Of a stretch of DNA of 64,000 bases, positions 17,064 through 26,245 are shown in pieces. The notes below the pieces were generated by a model that made no database searches, was not told the origin of the DNA, and saw only the letters and a program-made list of their open reading frames with translations. Location: the NCBI GenBank assembly GCA_900548385.1, contig URKJ01000009.1, positions 1 through 64,000 on the forward strand, written 5' to 3'. The translations under genes and the position numbers were made by a program. The DNA comes from an uncultured bacterium (lineage in GTDB: Bacteria; Verrucomicrobiota; Lentisphaeria; Victivallales; UBA1829). Numbering within the stretch: the first letter of the stretch is position 1; each line of letters opens with the position of its first letter.

Positions 17064-17762
17064 ATGATGAAAGTCGTACAATGCTGGGACGACGGCGTGA
17101 ACAACGACGTGCGCCTGACCGGACTTCTGCGCAAATACAACGCAAAAGCCACATTCAACCTCAACCCCGGTCTGATGGGAAAACGCGTGCCGCCGTCGTG
17201 GATCAGACCCGGAGACAAAGGCTGGAGTTTTCACGGATACCGCAACGGAAAGATCGGATTGGAAGACATCGCGGAAGTCTATGACGGCTTCCAGCTCGCC
17301 TCCCACTGCTGGAAACACGAAAATGCCGGAACCGTGCCGGATCAGGAATGGATCAAATCCGCACTCGACGCACGGCATTATCTGGAAGACATCGTTCAGC
17401 ATGAATGCCGTGGATTCGCATGGCCCTGCGGCTGTTTCACACCGGAAACGGTTCGGCTGCTCCGCGAAAACGGATTCGCCTACGGAAGAACCACGCAAAA
17501 CACGGACGATGTAACCAGCTGCTCCGAACCGATGGCGCTCCCCTCCAACTGCCACTATCAGGCAGGCGACTTCTGGGACCGTTACGAACGCGCGAAGCAG
17601 AACGGAAACAAAGTCTTCTATTTCTGGGGGCACAGCTACGAAATGTTCGACTACGAACCGCTCTGGCAGCAGCTCGAAGACAAAATACGCTATATCACCG
17701 AGGATCCCGATACGGAATGGGCTGATGTGATCGACATAGTCCCTCTGCTCGGCAGACAATAA
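17064..17762 (+). CDS. Polysaccharide deacetylase-like (NodB fold) protein
   Basis: This 232-residue protein has the NodB-homology layout: V-V-Q-C-W-D-D-G-V near the start with the metal-binding aspartate pair, KYNAKATFNLNPGL, the QLASHCWKH motif supplying the histidine, and a FAWPCGCFTPETVRLLRENGF segment near the canonical R-x-P-[YF]-G step. There is no signal peptide, so it is probably cytoplasmic, unlike peptidoglycan deacetylases. AGGAG lies upstream of the ATG at 17064; a second ATG follows directly. It is the fifth gene of the ftsA operon. The target could be a small N-acetylated sugar or another amide. Confidence 0.8.
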   Translation: MMKVVQCWDDGVNNDVRLTGLLRKYNAKATFNLNPGLMGKRVPPSWIRPGDKGWSFHGYRNGKIGLEDIAEVYDGFQLASHCWKHENAGTVPDQEWIKSALDARHYLEDIVQHECRGFAWPCGCFTPETVRLLRENGFAYGRTTQNTDDVTSCSEPMALPSNCHYQAGDFWDRYERAKQNGNKVFYFWGHSYEMFDYEPLWQQLEDKIRYITEDPDTEWADVIDIVPLLGRQ

Positions 17763-17774
17763 GGAAACGACGCC

Positions 17775-18257
17775 ATGAGAAACTGTATTTTCTGCAAAAT
17801 CATCGCCGGGGAAATCCCCGCCGTCAAACTCTATGAAGACGAACTGGTCCTTGCATTTCTGGATATTTCCCCGATCAACTTCGGGCATACTCTCGTGATC
17901 CCGAAAGAGCACCACACCAGCGTCGCCACCATCCCGGAAGCGACGGGCGGACGCATGTTCCGCGTCGGTTCCCGCCTTGGAGTCGCCATGCGCCGCGCGC
18001 TGGACTGCGACGGGTTCAACCTGCACCTTTCCGACGGAACCGTTGCCGGGCAGGTCGTCATGCATGCGCACCTGCACATCGTTCCGCGCTGGACCGACGA
18101 CGGATTCCACTGGAACTGGCGCCAGCTCAAATACGCCTCTGATCAGGAACGTTCGGAGCTCGCGGAAAAACTGATCCGTCACTTCAAACTCGAAACTCTG
18201 CCCGGCGATGCGCCCGCCGAAGCGGAAAATGCGGAAAACGAAAATCACGGAGCATAA
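17775..18257 (+). CDS. HIT-family nucleotide hydrolase
   Basis: This 160-residue histidine-triad protein has the N-terminal motif CIFCKIIAGEIPAVKLYEDE, typical of Hint/PKCI proteins. The triad HAHLHIV lies near residue 97. Such enzymes hydrolyse AMP-lysine or other nucleoside phosphoramidates. The end is a charged tail rich in Glu and Ala. AAGGAAA precedes the ATG, 12 bp after the previous stop. Confidence 0.92.
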   Translation: MRNCIFCKIIAGEIPAVKLYEDELVLAFLDISPINFGHTLVIPKEHHTSVATIPEATGGRMFRVGSRLGVAMRRALDCDGFNLHLSDGTVAGQVVMHAHLHIVPRWTDDGFHWNWRQLKYASDQERSELAEKLIRHFKLETLPGDAPAEAENAENENHGA

Positions 18258-18259
18258 GC

Positions 18260-19039
18260 ATGGCGTTCATTCAGTGTAATTTTCACTCGGACTGCCTCGG
18301 CATGGCAGCCTCGGTCAATGTGATCCTGCCGCAGAAAAGCCGGACACAGATCGGCATGGAAGGCTCGTCGGCGGCCCCCGAAGGCGCACCGGTGCTCTAC
18401 CTGCTCCACGGACTCTCCGATGATCACACCATCTGGATGCGGCGCACCTCCATTGAGCGTTACGCCGCCGCTTACGGCCTCGCGGTCGTCATGCCGTGCG
18501 TCAACCGGAGTTTCTACAACAACACTCCCGACGGGATGCGGTTCTGGGATTATGTTTCCGAAGAACTGCCCGCTCTTCTTCCCTCGTTCTTCCATATCTC
18601 GACAAAACGGGAAGATACGTTTGCCGCGGGGCTCTCAATGGGCGGGTTCGGCGCATTCAAACTTGCCCTGAACCATCCGGACCGCTACGCCGCGGCAGCC
18701 AGTCTTTCCGGATCGCTGCGCAATGAGTGGCTGGAGGAAAACAACCGGGAATTTTATGAATATCTGTTCGGAAAACCGGAACAGTTCCGCGGCTCCCAGA
18801 ACGACCTCCGCACTCTTGCGGAACGGGTCGTTGCCTCCGGCAGACCGCGTCCCGCGCTGTTCCAAGCGTGCGGAACCGAAGATTTCCTCTACAACGTCAA
18901 TACGGAATTCCGCGATCATCTCCGGGCAATCGGTTATGAACACACCTGGCTTGAAGGTCCCGGCACCCATTGCTGGGAATACTGGGACGCCCGGATTCAG
19001 GACGTTCTGAAATGGCTTCCGCTGAAAGGCAAGGCATGA
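18260..19039 (+). CDS. Esterase D-type alpha/beta hydrolase
   Basis: This 259-residue alpha/beta hydrolase belongs to the esterase D/EstA type. The oxyanion region is PVLYLLHGLSDDHTIW. The nucleophile elbow is GLSMGGFG. The acid lies in CGTEDFLYN and the histidine in GTHCWEYW. Relatives cleave acetyl or other short acyl esters, including sugar acetates and S-formylglutathione. It is cytoplasmic (no signal peptide), starts two bases after the HIT stop and overlaps rsmE by four bases. Confidence 0.9.
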   Translation: MAFIQCNFHSDCLGMAASVNVILPQKSRTQIGMEGSSAAPEGAPVLYLLHGLSDDHTIWMRRTSIERYAAAYGLAVVMPCVNRSFYNNTPDGMRFWDYVSEELPALLPSFFHISTKREDTFAAGLSMGGFGAFKLALNHPDRYAAAASLSGSLRNEWLEENNREFYEYLFGKPEQFRGSQNDLRTLAERVVASGRPRPALFQACGTEDFLYNVNTEFRDHLRAIGYEHTWLEGPGTHCWEYWDARIQDVLKWLPLKGKA

Positions 19040-19728
19040 GCATCCGGAAATTCCGCTGCGAACTGCCGGAACGGATTGTTCCCGGAACCGATGTGACGCT
19101 CGACAGGAGCGAGGAGACTCATCTGTTCAAAATTCTCCGGGCGGTTCCCGGAGATGTCGTGGAACTTCTGGACGGACACGGCAGGATCGCCGATGCCGAA
19201 GTGAAACCGGGGCGTCTGCTGACGGTCCGGAAAATCCGGCAGGCGGAAATCCCGCCGCGAAGAATCCATCTGTATATCGCCCCTCCCCGACGGCAGAAAA
19301 TGGACACGGTTCTCCGCGAAGCCACCGAGCTCGGCGTCTGGCGCATCGTTCCCGTGATTTGCGAATTCAGCGTATCGGAACCCGATGCGGCATCGGTCGC
19401 GGGACGCTGGACGGATGCGATGTTCGAAGCCTGCAAGCAGTCCGGAAATCCGTTTCTTCCGGCAACCTGTTCCCCGCTGACATTCGAACAGGCGGTCGCC
19501 GATGCACAGACGAACTGTCAGGAGCTCCGTTTCGGTTCTCCGGAACAGACGGATTCCGGAAGCAGCCGCGCGGAAGACCTCGCCTGGTTCGTCGGCCCGG
19601 AAGGCGGTTTCTCCGCCGGGGAAGAAGCGTTTCTCCGGCAGGCTGGAGCAAAACCGCTGCGGATCGGACGATGGATCCTGCGCGTGGAGACCGCCGCAAT
19701 CGCCGGAATCGTAAAACTGCTCGATTAA
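19036..19728 (+). CDS. rsmE: 16S rRNA (uracil-1498 N3) methyltransferase
   Basis: This 230-residue SPOUT-family enzyme methylates U1498 of 16S rRNA. The N-terminal PUA-like part contains HLFKILRAVPGD. The knotted C-terminal part has KMDTVLREATELGVWRIVPV, WFVGPEGGFS and ILRVETAAIAG, all hallmark RsmE motifs. I place the start at ATG 19036, which overlaps the esterase stop; the frame runs 22 codons further upstream inside the esterase gene. It is the last gene of the ftsA operon. Confidence 0.93.
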   Translation: MSIRKFRCELPERIVPGTDVTLDRSEETHLFKILRAVPGDVVELLDGHGRIADAEVKPGRLLTVRKIRQAEIPPRRIHLYIAPPRRQKMDTVLREATELGVWRIVPVICEFSVSEPDAASVAGRWTDAMFEACKQSGNPFLPATCSPLTFEQAVADAQTNCQELRFGSPEQTDSGSSRAEDLAWFVGPEGGFSAGEEAFLRQAGAKPLRIGRWILRVETAAIAGIVKLLD

Positions 19729-19830
19729 CCGTATTCTAACAATCCGCTGACAATAGATTCACCGGGAGACACTATATTATACGGATAAAGAACGCAAAAT
19801 CTTTCAATCAACAACATCCGGAGGCGGATC

Positions 19831-20520
19831 ATGAGCAAAGGACGGATCCTTGTCGTTGACGACGAGGAAGACATTCTGGAACTGGTAAAGTATAATCTGG
19901 AGCGCGAAGGGTATCTGGTGGACTGCGTAGACACCGGCGAAGAAGCGATCGAACGGGCCGTTGCAATCCGCCCCGACGGTATTCTGCTGGACCTGATGCT
20001 TCCCGGCGTGGACGGAATCGAAGTCTGCCGGGAGCTCCGGAAAAACCCCGACACCCGCACCATTCCCATCATCATGATGACCGCCAAAGGCGAAGAAGCG
20101 GATGTGGTTTCCGGGCTCGAAGTCGGAGCCGATGACTATGTGCCGAAACCGTTCAGCACCAAGGTTCTTGTGGCGCGGTTGCGCGCCCTGCTCCGCCGCA
20201 CAGCCGGAGAGACGGACAGCGAAGCGGGCGAAGTGATCCGCCGCGGCACGTTCCTGCTGGATCTCGGTCGCCGCGAAGCCTCCATCAACGGTAAACCGCT
20301 GGATCTCACATTCACGGAATTTGAGATACTGCGCCTCCTCGCCAAACGCCCCGGCTGGGTCTACAGCCGGAGCCGCATCGTCAACGAGATCAAAGGATCC
20401 GATTACCCCGTCACCGAACGTGCGGTCGATGTCCAGATTGTCGGACTCCGGAAAAAACTCGGAGACGCCGACCTCATCGAAACCGTCCGCGGCGTCGGCT
20501 ACAAATTCAAAAATATGTAA
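19831..20520 (+). CDS. phoB: OmpR/PhoB-type response regulator
   Basis: This 229-residue protein has a receiver domain (acidic pair in VVDDEED, phosphorylated Asp54 in GILLDLMLPG, conserved Lys in VPKPFS) and a winged-helix DNA-binding domain (LTFTEFEILRLLAKRPGWVYSR, then VDVQIVGLRKKLGD). It is followed 12 bp later by a PhoR-like kinase, so the pair probably answers phosphate limitation. The phosphate role is by similarity only; no pst or phosphatase genes are in the window. Confidence 0.88.
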   Translation: MSKGRILVVDDEEDILELVKYNLEREGYLVDCVDTGEEAIERAVAIRPDGILLDLMLPGVDGIEVCRELRKNPDTRTIPIIMMTAKGEEADVVSGLEVGADDYVPKPFSTKVLVARLRALLRRTAGETDSEAGEVIRRGTFLLDLGRREASINGKPLDLTFTEFEILRLLAKRPGWVYSRSRIVNEIKGSDYPVTERAVDVQIVGLRKKLGDADLIETVRGVGYKFKNM

Positions 20521-20532
20521 CGGGAGCCTGCT

Positions 20533-22320
20533 ATGGGAAAACGTCTTTTCTTTCAGATCTATCCGGCATTTCTGTTCCTGATTGCGCTGACGATCATTCC
20601 GACAGCGGAATTTGCCACCCGTATCTTCCGGGAGTTCTACATGGATACGGTCCGCGCCGAAGTTATGCAGCGCGCCACAATTCTGAAACCGGTCATCCTC
20701 GAAAAACTCTCCTCGCCGGATTTCATCCGGTTCTGCGAAACAACCGCAAAAGATTCCGACACTCGGCTGACCGTCATCAGCCCCGACGGCAAAGTCCGTT
20801 TCGATTCCGACGGCGATTACACGACCATGCCCTCTCACGAAGAACGGCCGGAACTGAAACGCGCTCTGACGGAGCGGCACTCCAATTCCGTACTCCGGTA
20901 CAGTTCCACTCTTATGAAAGAGATGATCTATGTCGCCTGCCCGCTGACCGGGCCGGACGGCAAAGTCATCGGCGCGTTCCGTCTCTCTCTTCCGCTGGCA
21001 GTAGTGGATACGAATATCGGTGCCCTGAGATTCAAACTGCTGCTTTTTGCCGCATTCCTGGCTCTGATCGCAATGTGCCTCGGACTCTGGATCTCGCGCC
21101 GTCTGAGCCGTCCGCTGGAAGAGGTCCGTAAATCGGTCGTTCAAATGGCGGAAGGAAATCTGGACAAACGGATTCCGGCAGCCGGCCCGGTCGAAGAGGT
21201 CAACGCTCTGGCGGAGTCGGTGAATTCTCTTGCCGTTCAGCTGAAACTGCGGATCAGCGACATCACAAGCCGCAAAAACGAACTTTCCACGATTCTCGGC
21301 TCCATGTCCGAAGGCGTAATCGCGGTCGATCCGGAGCTGCGGATGATCATTGTCAACAAAGCAGCGTTGGAAATCCTCGGTCTGGAAATGGATTCTGTTG
21401 AGGGACATACGTTGTATGAAGTGCTCCGCAACCCGAACATGCAGGCGTTCGTGGAAAAACTTCTGGCGGACCGGGATCCCGACGAAGCGGAAATTGAATG
21501 GGATGCAGGCGAAAAACGACTCCTCATCCTGCGCGGTTCGATCATGATGGACACGGAAACCGGTCTGCCCTCCGGCGCGGTCGTCGTGATCCGCGACATC
21601 ACCCGCATGCGCAAACTGGAAGAAATGCGCCGCGACTTCGTCGCCAACGTCTCCCACGAGATCAAAACTCCGATCACCGCGATCAAGACGTCAATCGAAA
21701 CTCTCACCGCGGAAGAAGACGCGTTTCCCCCGCCGCTGCGCAAATTTCTGGAGATCATCAGTCGCCATGCCGACCGGCTCTCCGATCTCGTCGGCGACGT
21801 TCTGAGCCTTTCCGCGCTGGAGTCCGGCACAACGTCTCTGGAATCGCTCTTCACATTTCAGGAAGAAAATCTCGCCGGAATATTGAAAACAGCCGTCGAA
21901 CTCTGCCACAGCCGCGCGGAAACGGCAAATGTGAAACTGGCTCTGGAATGCCGGGATGACATTACCGTTACCGCCGACGCCTCCCTGTTGGAACAGGCGG
22001 TCGTAAACCTTGTGGACAACGCGGTGAAATACAGTCCGGCGGGCGGAACGGTGCGGGTCATCGGCTCCGTCAACGGCGCATACATCGTGATCGGCGTCTG
22101 CGACAACGGCTGCGGCATCCCTGCCTCCGAGCATGAACGCATCTTTGAACGCTTCTACCGCGTCGACAAAGCCCGCAGCCGCAAACTCGGCGGTACCGGT
22201 CTCGGTCTGGCGATCGTCAAGCACATTGCGCTCGCCCACCACGGCAAAGTCCGTCTGGAATCCGCGCCGGACCGCGGTTCCACGTTTATCATCGAACTTC
22301 CAAACCGGGAAAACTCCTGA
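20533..22320 (+). CDS. phoR: PhoR-type sensor histidine kinase
   Basis: This 595-residue protein has two membrane helices (about 8-28 and 168-190) flanking an extracytoplasmic sensor. A HAMP segment follows (RRLSRPLEEVRKSVVQMAEGNL), then a PAS domain (about 250-360). The dimerisation/phosphoacceptor motif is FVANVSHEIKTP with His375. The ATPase domain has DNAVKYSPAGG, VCDNGCGIP and GTGLGLAIVKH. This order matches PhoR/WalK-type kinases. It is co-transcribed with the response regulator and ends at a terminator. Confidence 0.9.
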   Translation: MGKRLFFQIYPAFLFLIALTIIPTAEFATRIFREFYMDTVRAEVMQRATILKPVILEKLSSPDFIRFCETTAKDSDTRLTVISPDGKVRFDSDGDYTTMPSHEERPELKRALTERHSNSVLRYSSTLMKEMIYVACPLTGPDGKVIGAFRLSLPLAVVDTNIGALRFKLLLFAAFLALIAMCLGLWISRRLSRPLEEVRKSVVQMAEGNLDKRIPAAGPVEEVNALAESVNSLAVQLKLRISDITSRKNELSTILGSMSEGVIAVDPELRMIIVNKAALEILGLEMDSVEGHTLYEVLRNPNMQAFVEKLLADRDPDEAEIEWDAGEKRLLILRGSIMMDTETGLPSGAVVVIRDITRMRKLEEMRRDFVANVSHEIKTPITAIKTSIETLTAEEDAFPPPLRKFLEIISRHADRLSDLVGDVLSLSALESGTTSLESLFTFQEENLAGILKTAVELCHSRAETANVKLALECRDDITVTADASLLEQAVVNLVDNAVKYSPAGGTVRVIGSVNGAYIVIGVCDNGCGIPASEHERIFERFYRVDKARSRKLGGTGLGLAIVKHIALAHHGKVRLESAPDRGSTFIIELPNRENS

Positions 22321-22331
22321 TTCTTCTTTCC

Positions 22332-22356
22332 GCCGCCGGTTTTCCGGCGGCATTTT
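22332..22356 (+). terminator. Terminator after phoR
   Basis: GCCGCCGG (22332-22339), loop TTTT, CCGGCGGC (22344-22351), then ATTTT. It sits between convergent phoR and the PL8 gene. A 21-bp piece of it (22339-22359) recurs at 26337-26357. Confidence 0.75.
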
Positions 22357-22361
22357 CATCA

Positions 22362-24389
22362 TCATTCTGTTGGATTGGAAACGTTTTCCGGCAGGAACCA
22401 CTCCGCGCGGCAGGTCTGTCCCGTGAAATCTCCTTTCGGCAGAACGACACGGAAAGAACGCCCGTTCCAGCGTCCCGTTAAAAATTTGAGGGACTGCGCG
22501 GGATCCGCAAAAAACCACTTGCCGTCACGGAATAAAGCGGCTGCCGGCTGGTCAAGTTCCAATACGCCCGCATCAGGAATTTCCACACGTCCCGGGGCAA
22601 AGAAGACCGCGAATGCAAGTTTCTCCGCGGGAGAGAAAGCCGCATGCAGCGAAGGTCCGTTCAGCAGGCGCAGTCCGCGCGAAGCTCCGGGCACGGCTTC
22701 CAGAATCCATTCCGCCTCTTTCGTTCCGTCCGAATGATCGAACCAGATCGTCAGCATCTTCCCCGAAACTTTCCGGAGCGGATACGATGGATGGATCTTC
22801 TTCCAATCTCCGGAACGAACGGCGATTTCCACTTTCAGATCTGCTCCGCCGGGGAAACGGTAAGCCATGCCGTCATGCTCCAGAGACAAAACCCCCGGAA
22901 GGGCGAAAACTCCGTCGGCAAGCGTCCGCACCGATCCGTCGGCAAAATGGACGGTGACCGGTCCGCGGCACCAGCGGGAATCCACGCCGGTATTGACCGG
23001 ATACGCCGTCCCGTTCCGAATTCCGGAGGTTCGGAGATAAATGAAATCGTCGAAACAGAAAAAAGTCTTGTCGGCGGCAAGCCCGGACGTTTCAAGGCGC
23101 AGAACCGCAGCCCCGTTCCTGCCGTCGGAGACCCCGCCGGCAAATGCCGCCCGGTTGTAATAATAAGAGTCGGGAGAGCGCAGACTGGAATCATCCTGAA
23201 GCGCCGTGACACCCGGCAGACGCCGCCAGTTCCAGAGAGGCATGCATTTCAGGTACTCGCCTCCGGAACGGAGAAAAAGCGCCAGTCCGCCCGCCGAATG
23301 TCTTCCAAGCTCGTTTTCATGATTCGTCGATTCGCTGCCGCGGACCCGGGCGGAACACATCTTGACGGAGAAAAACAGGTTCTTCCGGCGATGGATCAGA
23401 TAATCGCTGCGGAAAAACATCCGGTTCCCCTCCAGAACCTGTCCGTTCCGGTACCATTCCCGGACCGCGTTTTCCCCGGCGGAATCGGGAAATATGAACC
23501 GGGAAAGGAGCAGCCGCCGAACAGCTTTCGCCTTTTCAATCTGTGCGTTGTCGGTAATCTGGCGGCCGCAGGCGGAAAAATCAAAGACATCCCGGTAAAT
23601 CACCCAGCGCATCCCCTCGTTGAAGTAATCGAGCAGCAGACGCCGTTTTTCCGCCGGGACCGCGTATTTCGTGCCATTCATGATTTCGGACCAGTCGATT
23701 CCGGTCGCAAGAAAAGCGAGGCCGTAATTTCCGAACTGGAGCATGGGGCCGTGCTGATGAAAACTCCAGTCCCGCTGCAATCCTTCACGCGTTTTCGGAA
23801 CAGCCGCAAGTTCTTCCAGAATAATATTTCTGGCTTCGGTCAGCATCGCTCCGTCACGGTAAATCACCGCTTTGTAGAATTGAATCGCAGCCAGATGCAG
23901 GCGGTTGAGGGCTGTCCAGCCAATCTTCGACCGGTCCAGAATCGGACGGAACTTTGCACGAACCTCTTCCGGAACCGCGCCGCCCATGCCGAGCAGAACC
24001 CGGGCGGACATCATGGGAATTCCGATTTCATTGTACCACCAGTTCGGACAGACATATCCCTTTGCCGCCCAGTGCTCAATGCCGCGGATAACGGCGGCGC
24101 GAATCTCGCCGGACCGTTCGGGAAGCACTCCCGCATGATACGCATGCGCCAGAATCTCCAATTTTTTCCAATGACGGCGCAGGTCCCAGCGCCCGCCGTC
24201 GCGGTCTTGATAATTCACATCCGCAAACGTGCCGTCCGGACGAACGGATGTCAAAACTTTCTGAACTTCCGCGCTCCGGGGCGGAACGGAAAAATTCTGC
24301 GACAGCCAGTTTATGCGGAGCGTTTCAAAATCATCGGCAGCTATGCACCCTGCGGCACATCCGAGCAGAATCAGAAAGAATCTCATCAT
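22362..24389 (-). CDS. Secreted polysaccharide lyase family 8 (hyaluronate/chondroitin lyase type)
   Basis: This 675-residue protein has a signal peptide (MMRFFLILLGCAAGCIAA), then an alpha/alpha barrel and beta-sandwich domains as in PL8. NWWYNEIGIP (from about residue 116) carries the substrate-binding Trp and Asn. DWSFHQHG with His213 and the nearby NYG with Tyr222 supply the expected catalytic pair. The H-E-N-E-L-G-R-H-S-A-G-G segment and PLWNWRRLPGVT match the central sandwich. PL8 enzymes split uronic-acid glycans (hyaluronan, chondroitin, xanthan), which would suit a gut organism feeding on host glycans. It starts one base after the prepilin-like gene in locus B. Confidence 0.88.
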   Translation of the reverse strand: MMRFFLILLGCAAGCIAADDFETLRINWLSQNFSVPPRSAEVQKVLTSVRPDGTFADVNYQDRDGGRWDLRRHWKKLEILAHAYHAGVLPERSGEIRAAVIRGIEHWAAKGYVCPNWWYNEIGIPMMSARVLLGMGGAVPEEVRAKFRPILDRSKIGWTALNRLHLAAIQFYKAVIYRDGAMLTEARNIILEELAAVPKTREGLQRDWSFHQHGPMLQFGNYGLAFLATGIDWSEIMNGTKYAVPAEKRRLLLDYFNEGMRWVIYRDVFDFSACGRQITDNAQIEKAKAVRRLLLSRFIFPDSAGENAVREWYRNGQVLEGNRMFFRSDYLIHRRKNLFFSVKMCSARVRGSESTNHENELGRHSAGGLALFLRSGGEYLKCMPLWNWRRLPGVTALQDDSSLRSPDSYYYNRAAFAGGVSDGRNGAAVLRLETSGLAADKTFFCFDDFIYLRTSGIRNGTAYPVNTGVDSRWCRGPVTVHFADGSVRTLADGVFALPGVLSLEHDGMAYRFPGGADLKVEIAVRSGDWKKIHPSYPLRKVSGKMLTIWFDHSDGTKEAEWILEAVPGASRGLRLLNGPSLHAAFSPAEKLAFAVFFAPGRVEIPDAGVLELDQPAAALFRDGKWFFADPAQSLKFLTGRWNGRSFRVVLPKGDFTGQTCRAEWFLPENVSNPTE

Positions 24390-24390
24390 T

Positions 24391-25134
24391 TTAATAATTC
24401 CAGCGGTGATAGGGTTTATTCGCTTCTATATTGCAGAAAATTCCGCTCCCGAATGGATGTTCGGGATTGGAAATGCGATGCGAATTCACATGTCCGTCCA
24501 GATACAGCGCCTGAGCGGACAGGAGATGCCGTCCGGCGATATTGCCATATCCGCCGTTGGTTTCGTCCACATTATTCTGCCAACGGAAATACCCGGTGTC
24601 GACCTCATTTCCACCGCCGGATTTCCTTTTCCAGACATCGGCGGCAAGCAGTTTCCGCGCCGGATTGCGGATTGCCCCGCTCTTGAGAGAACTCAGCTTG
24701 CCGTCATTCGGATACAGCAGACTGTTGATCCCGTAATGCGGATGATCCGTCCACCACCCCGCCGAGGCGGAGACCGCTTCAAGATCGTAGACCCCGTTCA
24801 TGGAGGGACACAGAAACAGCTGGTTGGTCGCATACATCCCCCGAAGGAACCCCTTGCTGTTCGTACCGTTCGGAGATTCCCCCATCAGCAGTTTCGGCCA
24901 GAACGGAGCCGTGGAACTGGTCGCGGAACCGTTTGAGACCGGAGGCAGGAAATCCGCGTTGTCCGTGCAATACATCTGAAATCCCAGCCCCAGCTGCTTC
25001 TGGTTGTTGATGCAGCCCGAACTTTTCGCCCGCATTCTGGCCTTGTTCAACGCCGGCAGCAGAAGAGCCGCAAGGATGGCAATGACGGAAATCACGGTGA
25101 GAAGTTCTATGATTGTGAACCTGTTTTTTCTCAT
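24391..25134 (-). CDS. Prepilin-like protein with H-X9-DG motif (locus B)
   Basis: This 247-residue protein starts MRKNR then FTIIELLTVISVIAILAALL, a pilin-type leader and helix with Glu +5 and Arg at -1 in place of Gly. The C-terminal half contains H-LLSAQALYL-DGH, an exact H-X9-DG. AAAGGG precedes the ATG, which comes three bases after the regulator's stop. It lies between the regulator and the lyase, so all three are one transcript. Confidence 0.87.
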   Translation of the reverse strand: MRKNRFTIIELLTVISVIAILAALLLPALNKARMRAKSSGCINNQKQLGLGFQMYCTDNADFLPPVSNGSATSSTAPFWPKLLMGESPNGTNSKGFLRGMYATNQLFLCPSMNGVYDLEAVSASAGWWTDHPHYGINSLLYPNDGKLSSLKSGAIRNPARKLLAADVWKRKSGGGNEVDTGYFRWQNNVDETNGGYGNIAGRHLLSAQALYLDGHVNSHRISNPEHPFGSGIFCNIEANKPYHRWNY

Positions 25135-25137
25135 TTT

Positions 25138-26196
25138 CTACCCTTTCCTGTTTTCATGAGATTTGCATGTATGACGATCAATGAATTCAAAATTCAGCGA
25201 TCCCGAGATATCCGGGATCTCATGGTCAATCATTTTTTTCAACGCTTCAGACCCCTCCAGAGTCAACTGGACGAAATTCACGCGGAAAACGGTGGGCTGA
25301 CGCTTCATCGTCAGCGTCTCCTGATTCTCATCAATCACCAGAAGCGAAACATCCTCCGGCACCCGCAAATTCCATTCCTCCAGCAGCCGCATGGCTTCCT
25401 TCGCATATTTGCAGGAGCCGAGAATCAGCCCCTGCGGGCGCGGCTCCGCACTCATCAGTATCTTCAAATCCCGCTCCAGCTCCTGCACTGTTATGCTCCA
25501 GTCGGGATTGAAAGGAAGCCGGTACTTCCACATGGCGCGCAGAAATCCCTCCCGCCGCAAGACATAAGGCGAAGCCGTCCCCTCCGGAATAAGAAACGCC
25601 AGATCGCGTATTCCAAGATCCATCAGGTATTTCACCGCCGCATCCAGAACACGGTGATTCGAGTATCCGAAACTGATCTCCGCCAACTCCGGCAGGATCG
25701 AACTCAATGCGACAACCGGAACGCCTTTATCCCGCAGCCGCCGGAGCGGAGCGATGAACTCCATCGGCGGACTGTAGACGCAAATGCCGTCCAACTGAAG
25801 ACTCGCTATTGCAGGTTCATAGTCTTCCGCCCCGCCGCACAGCAAAACCACATCATACCCCCTGCGACTCCAGTAAGCGAACAAAGTTCCGGCAATGATG
25901 CTGATTCCGTAATCGCCGGGCCGGGGACCATACTGCGTAAAAAAGCCGATCCGCGGACGCGAAAAGCTCTTTTCCCGCTCTGAAACAAACGTCCCGGAAC
26001 CGACGCATCGCCGGATGAGTCCGGAACGCTGAAGCTCTCTCATCACGCGGCTGACAGTTATAACGGACACCCCCAGTTCATCCGCAAGCACGCGCTCCCC
26101 CGGAAGCCTGGCTCCCGCGGCAAATTCGCCGTTCCGGATTCTCTCCGTAAGATCCTTCAGAATTTGCTGATATTTCGGAATGGTCTTCAGCCCCAT
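25138..26196 (-). CDS. GntR-type HTH with LacI-type sugar-sensing domain (locus B regulator)
   Basis: This 352-residue protein has a GntR winged helix at about 5-75 (YQQILKDLTERIRNGEF, LADELGVSVITVSRVMRELQ, GSGTFV) and a LacI-like effector domain (IGFFTQYGP, GICVYSP, DLGIRDLAFLIPEG, LILGSCKYAKEA, LLVIDE). It has the same architecture as the regulator at 9380 but here is the first gene of the operon it presumably controls. AAGGAGG precedes the ATG and a near-consensus promoter lies upstream. Confidence 0.9.
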   Translation of the reverse strand: MGLKTIPKYQQILKDLTERIRNGEFAAGARLPGERVLADELGVSVITVSRVMRELQRSGLIRRCVGSGTFVSEREKSFSRPRIGFFTQYGPRPGDYGISIIAGTLFAYWSRRGYDVVLLCGGAEDYEPAIASLQLDGICVYSPPMEFIAPLRRLRDKGVPVVALSSILPELAEISFGYSNHRVLDAAVKYLMDLGIRDLAFLIPEGTASPYVLRREGFLRAMWKYRLPFNPDWSITVQELERDLKILMSAEPRPQGLILGSCKYAKEAMRLLEEWNLRVPEDVSLLVIDENQETLTMKRQPTVFRVNFVQLTLEGSEALKKMIDHEIPDISGSLNFEFIDRHTCKSHENRKG

Positions 26197-26216
26197 GAAT
26201 CGTCCTCCTTGAATAT

Positions 26217-26245
26217 ATTATACCATACTTTCCGGAAAAAGTCAA
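26217..26245 (-). promoter_or_regulatory. Near-consensus promoter of locus B
   Basis: On the minus strand TTGACT (26245-26240) and TATAAT (26222-26217) are exactly 17 bases apart, 20 bp before the regulator's ATG. Just upstream, TATATGC occurs twice in direct orientation (near 26250 and 26277) in AT-rich DNA. These may be binding sites for the regulator itself. Confidence 0.75.
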
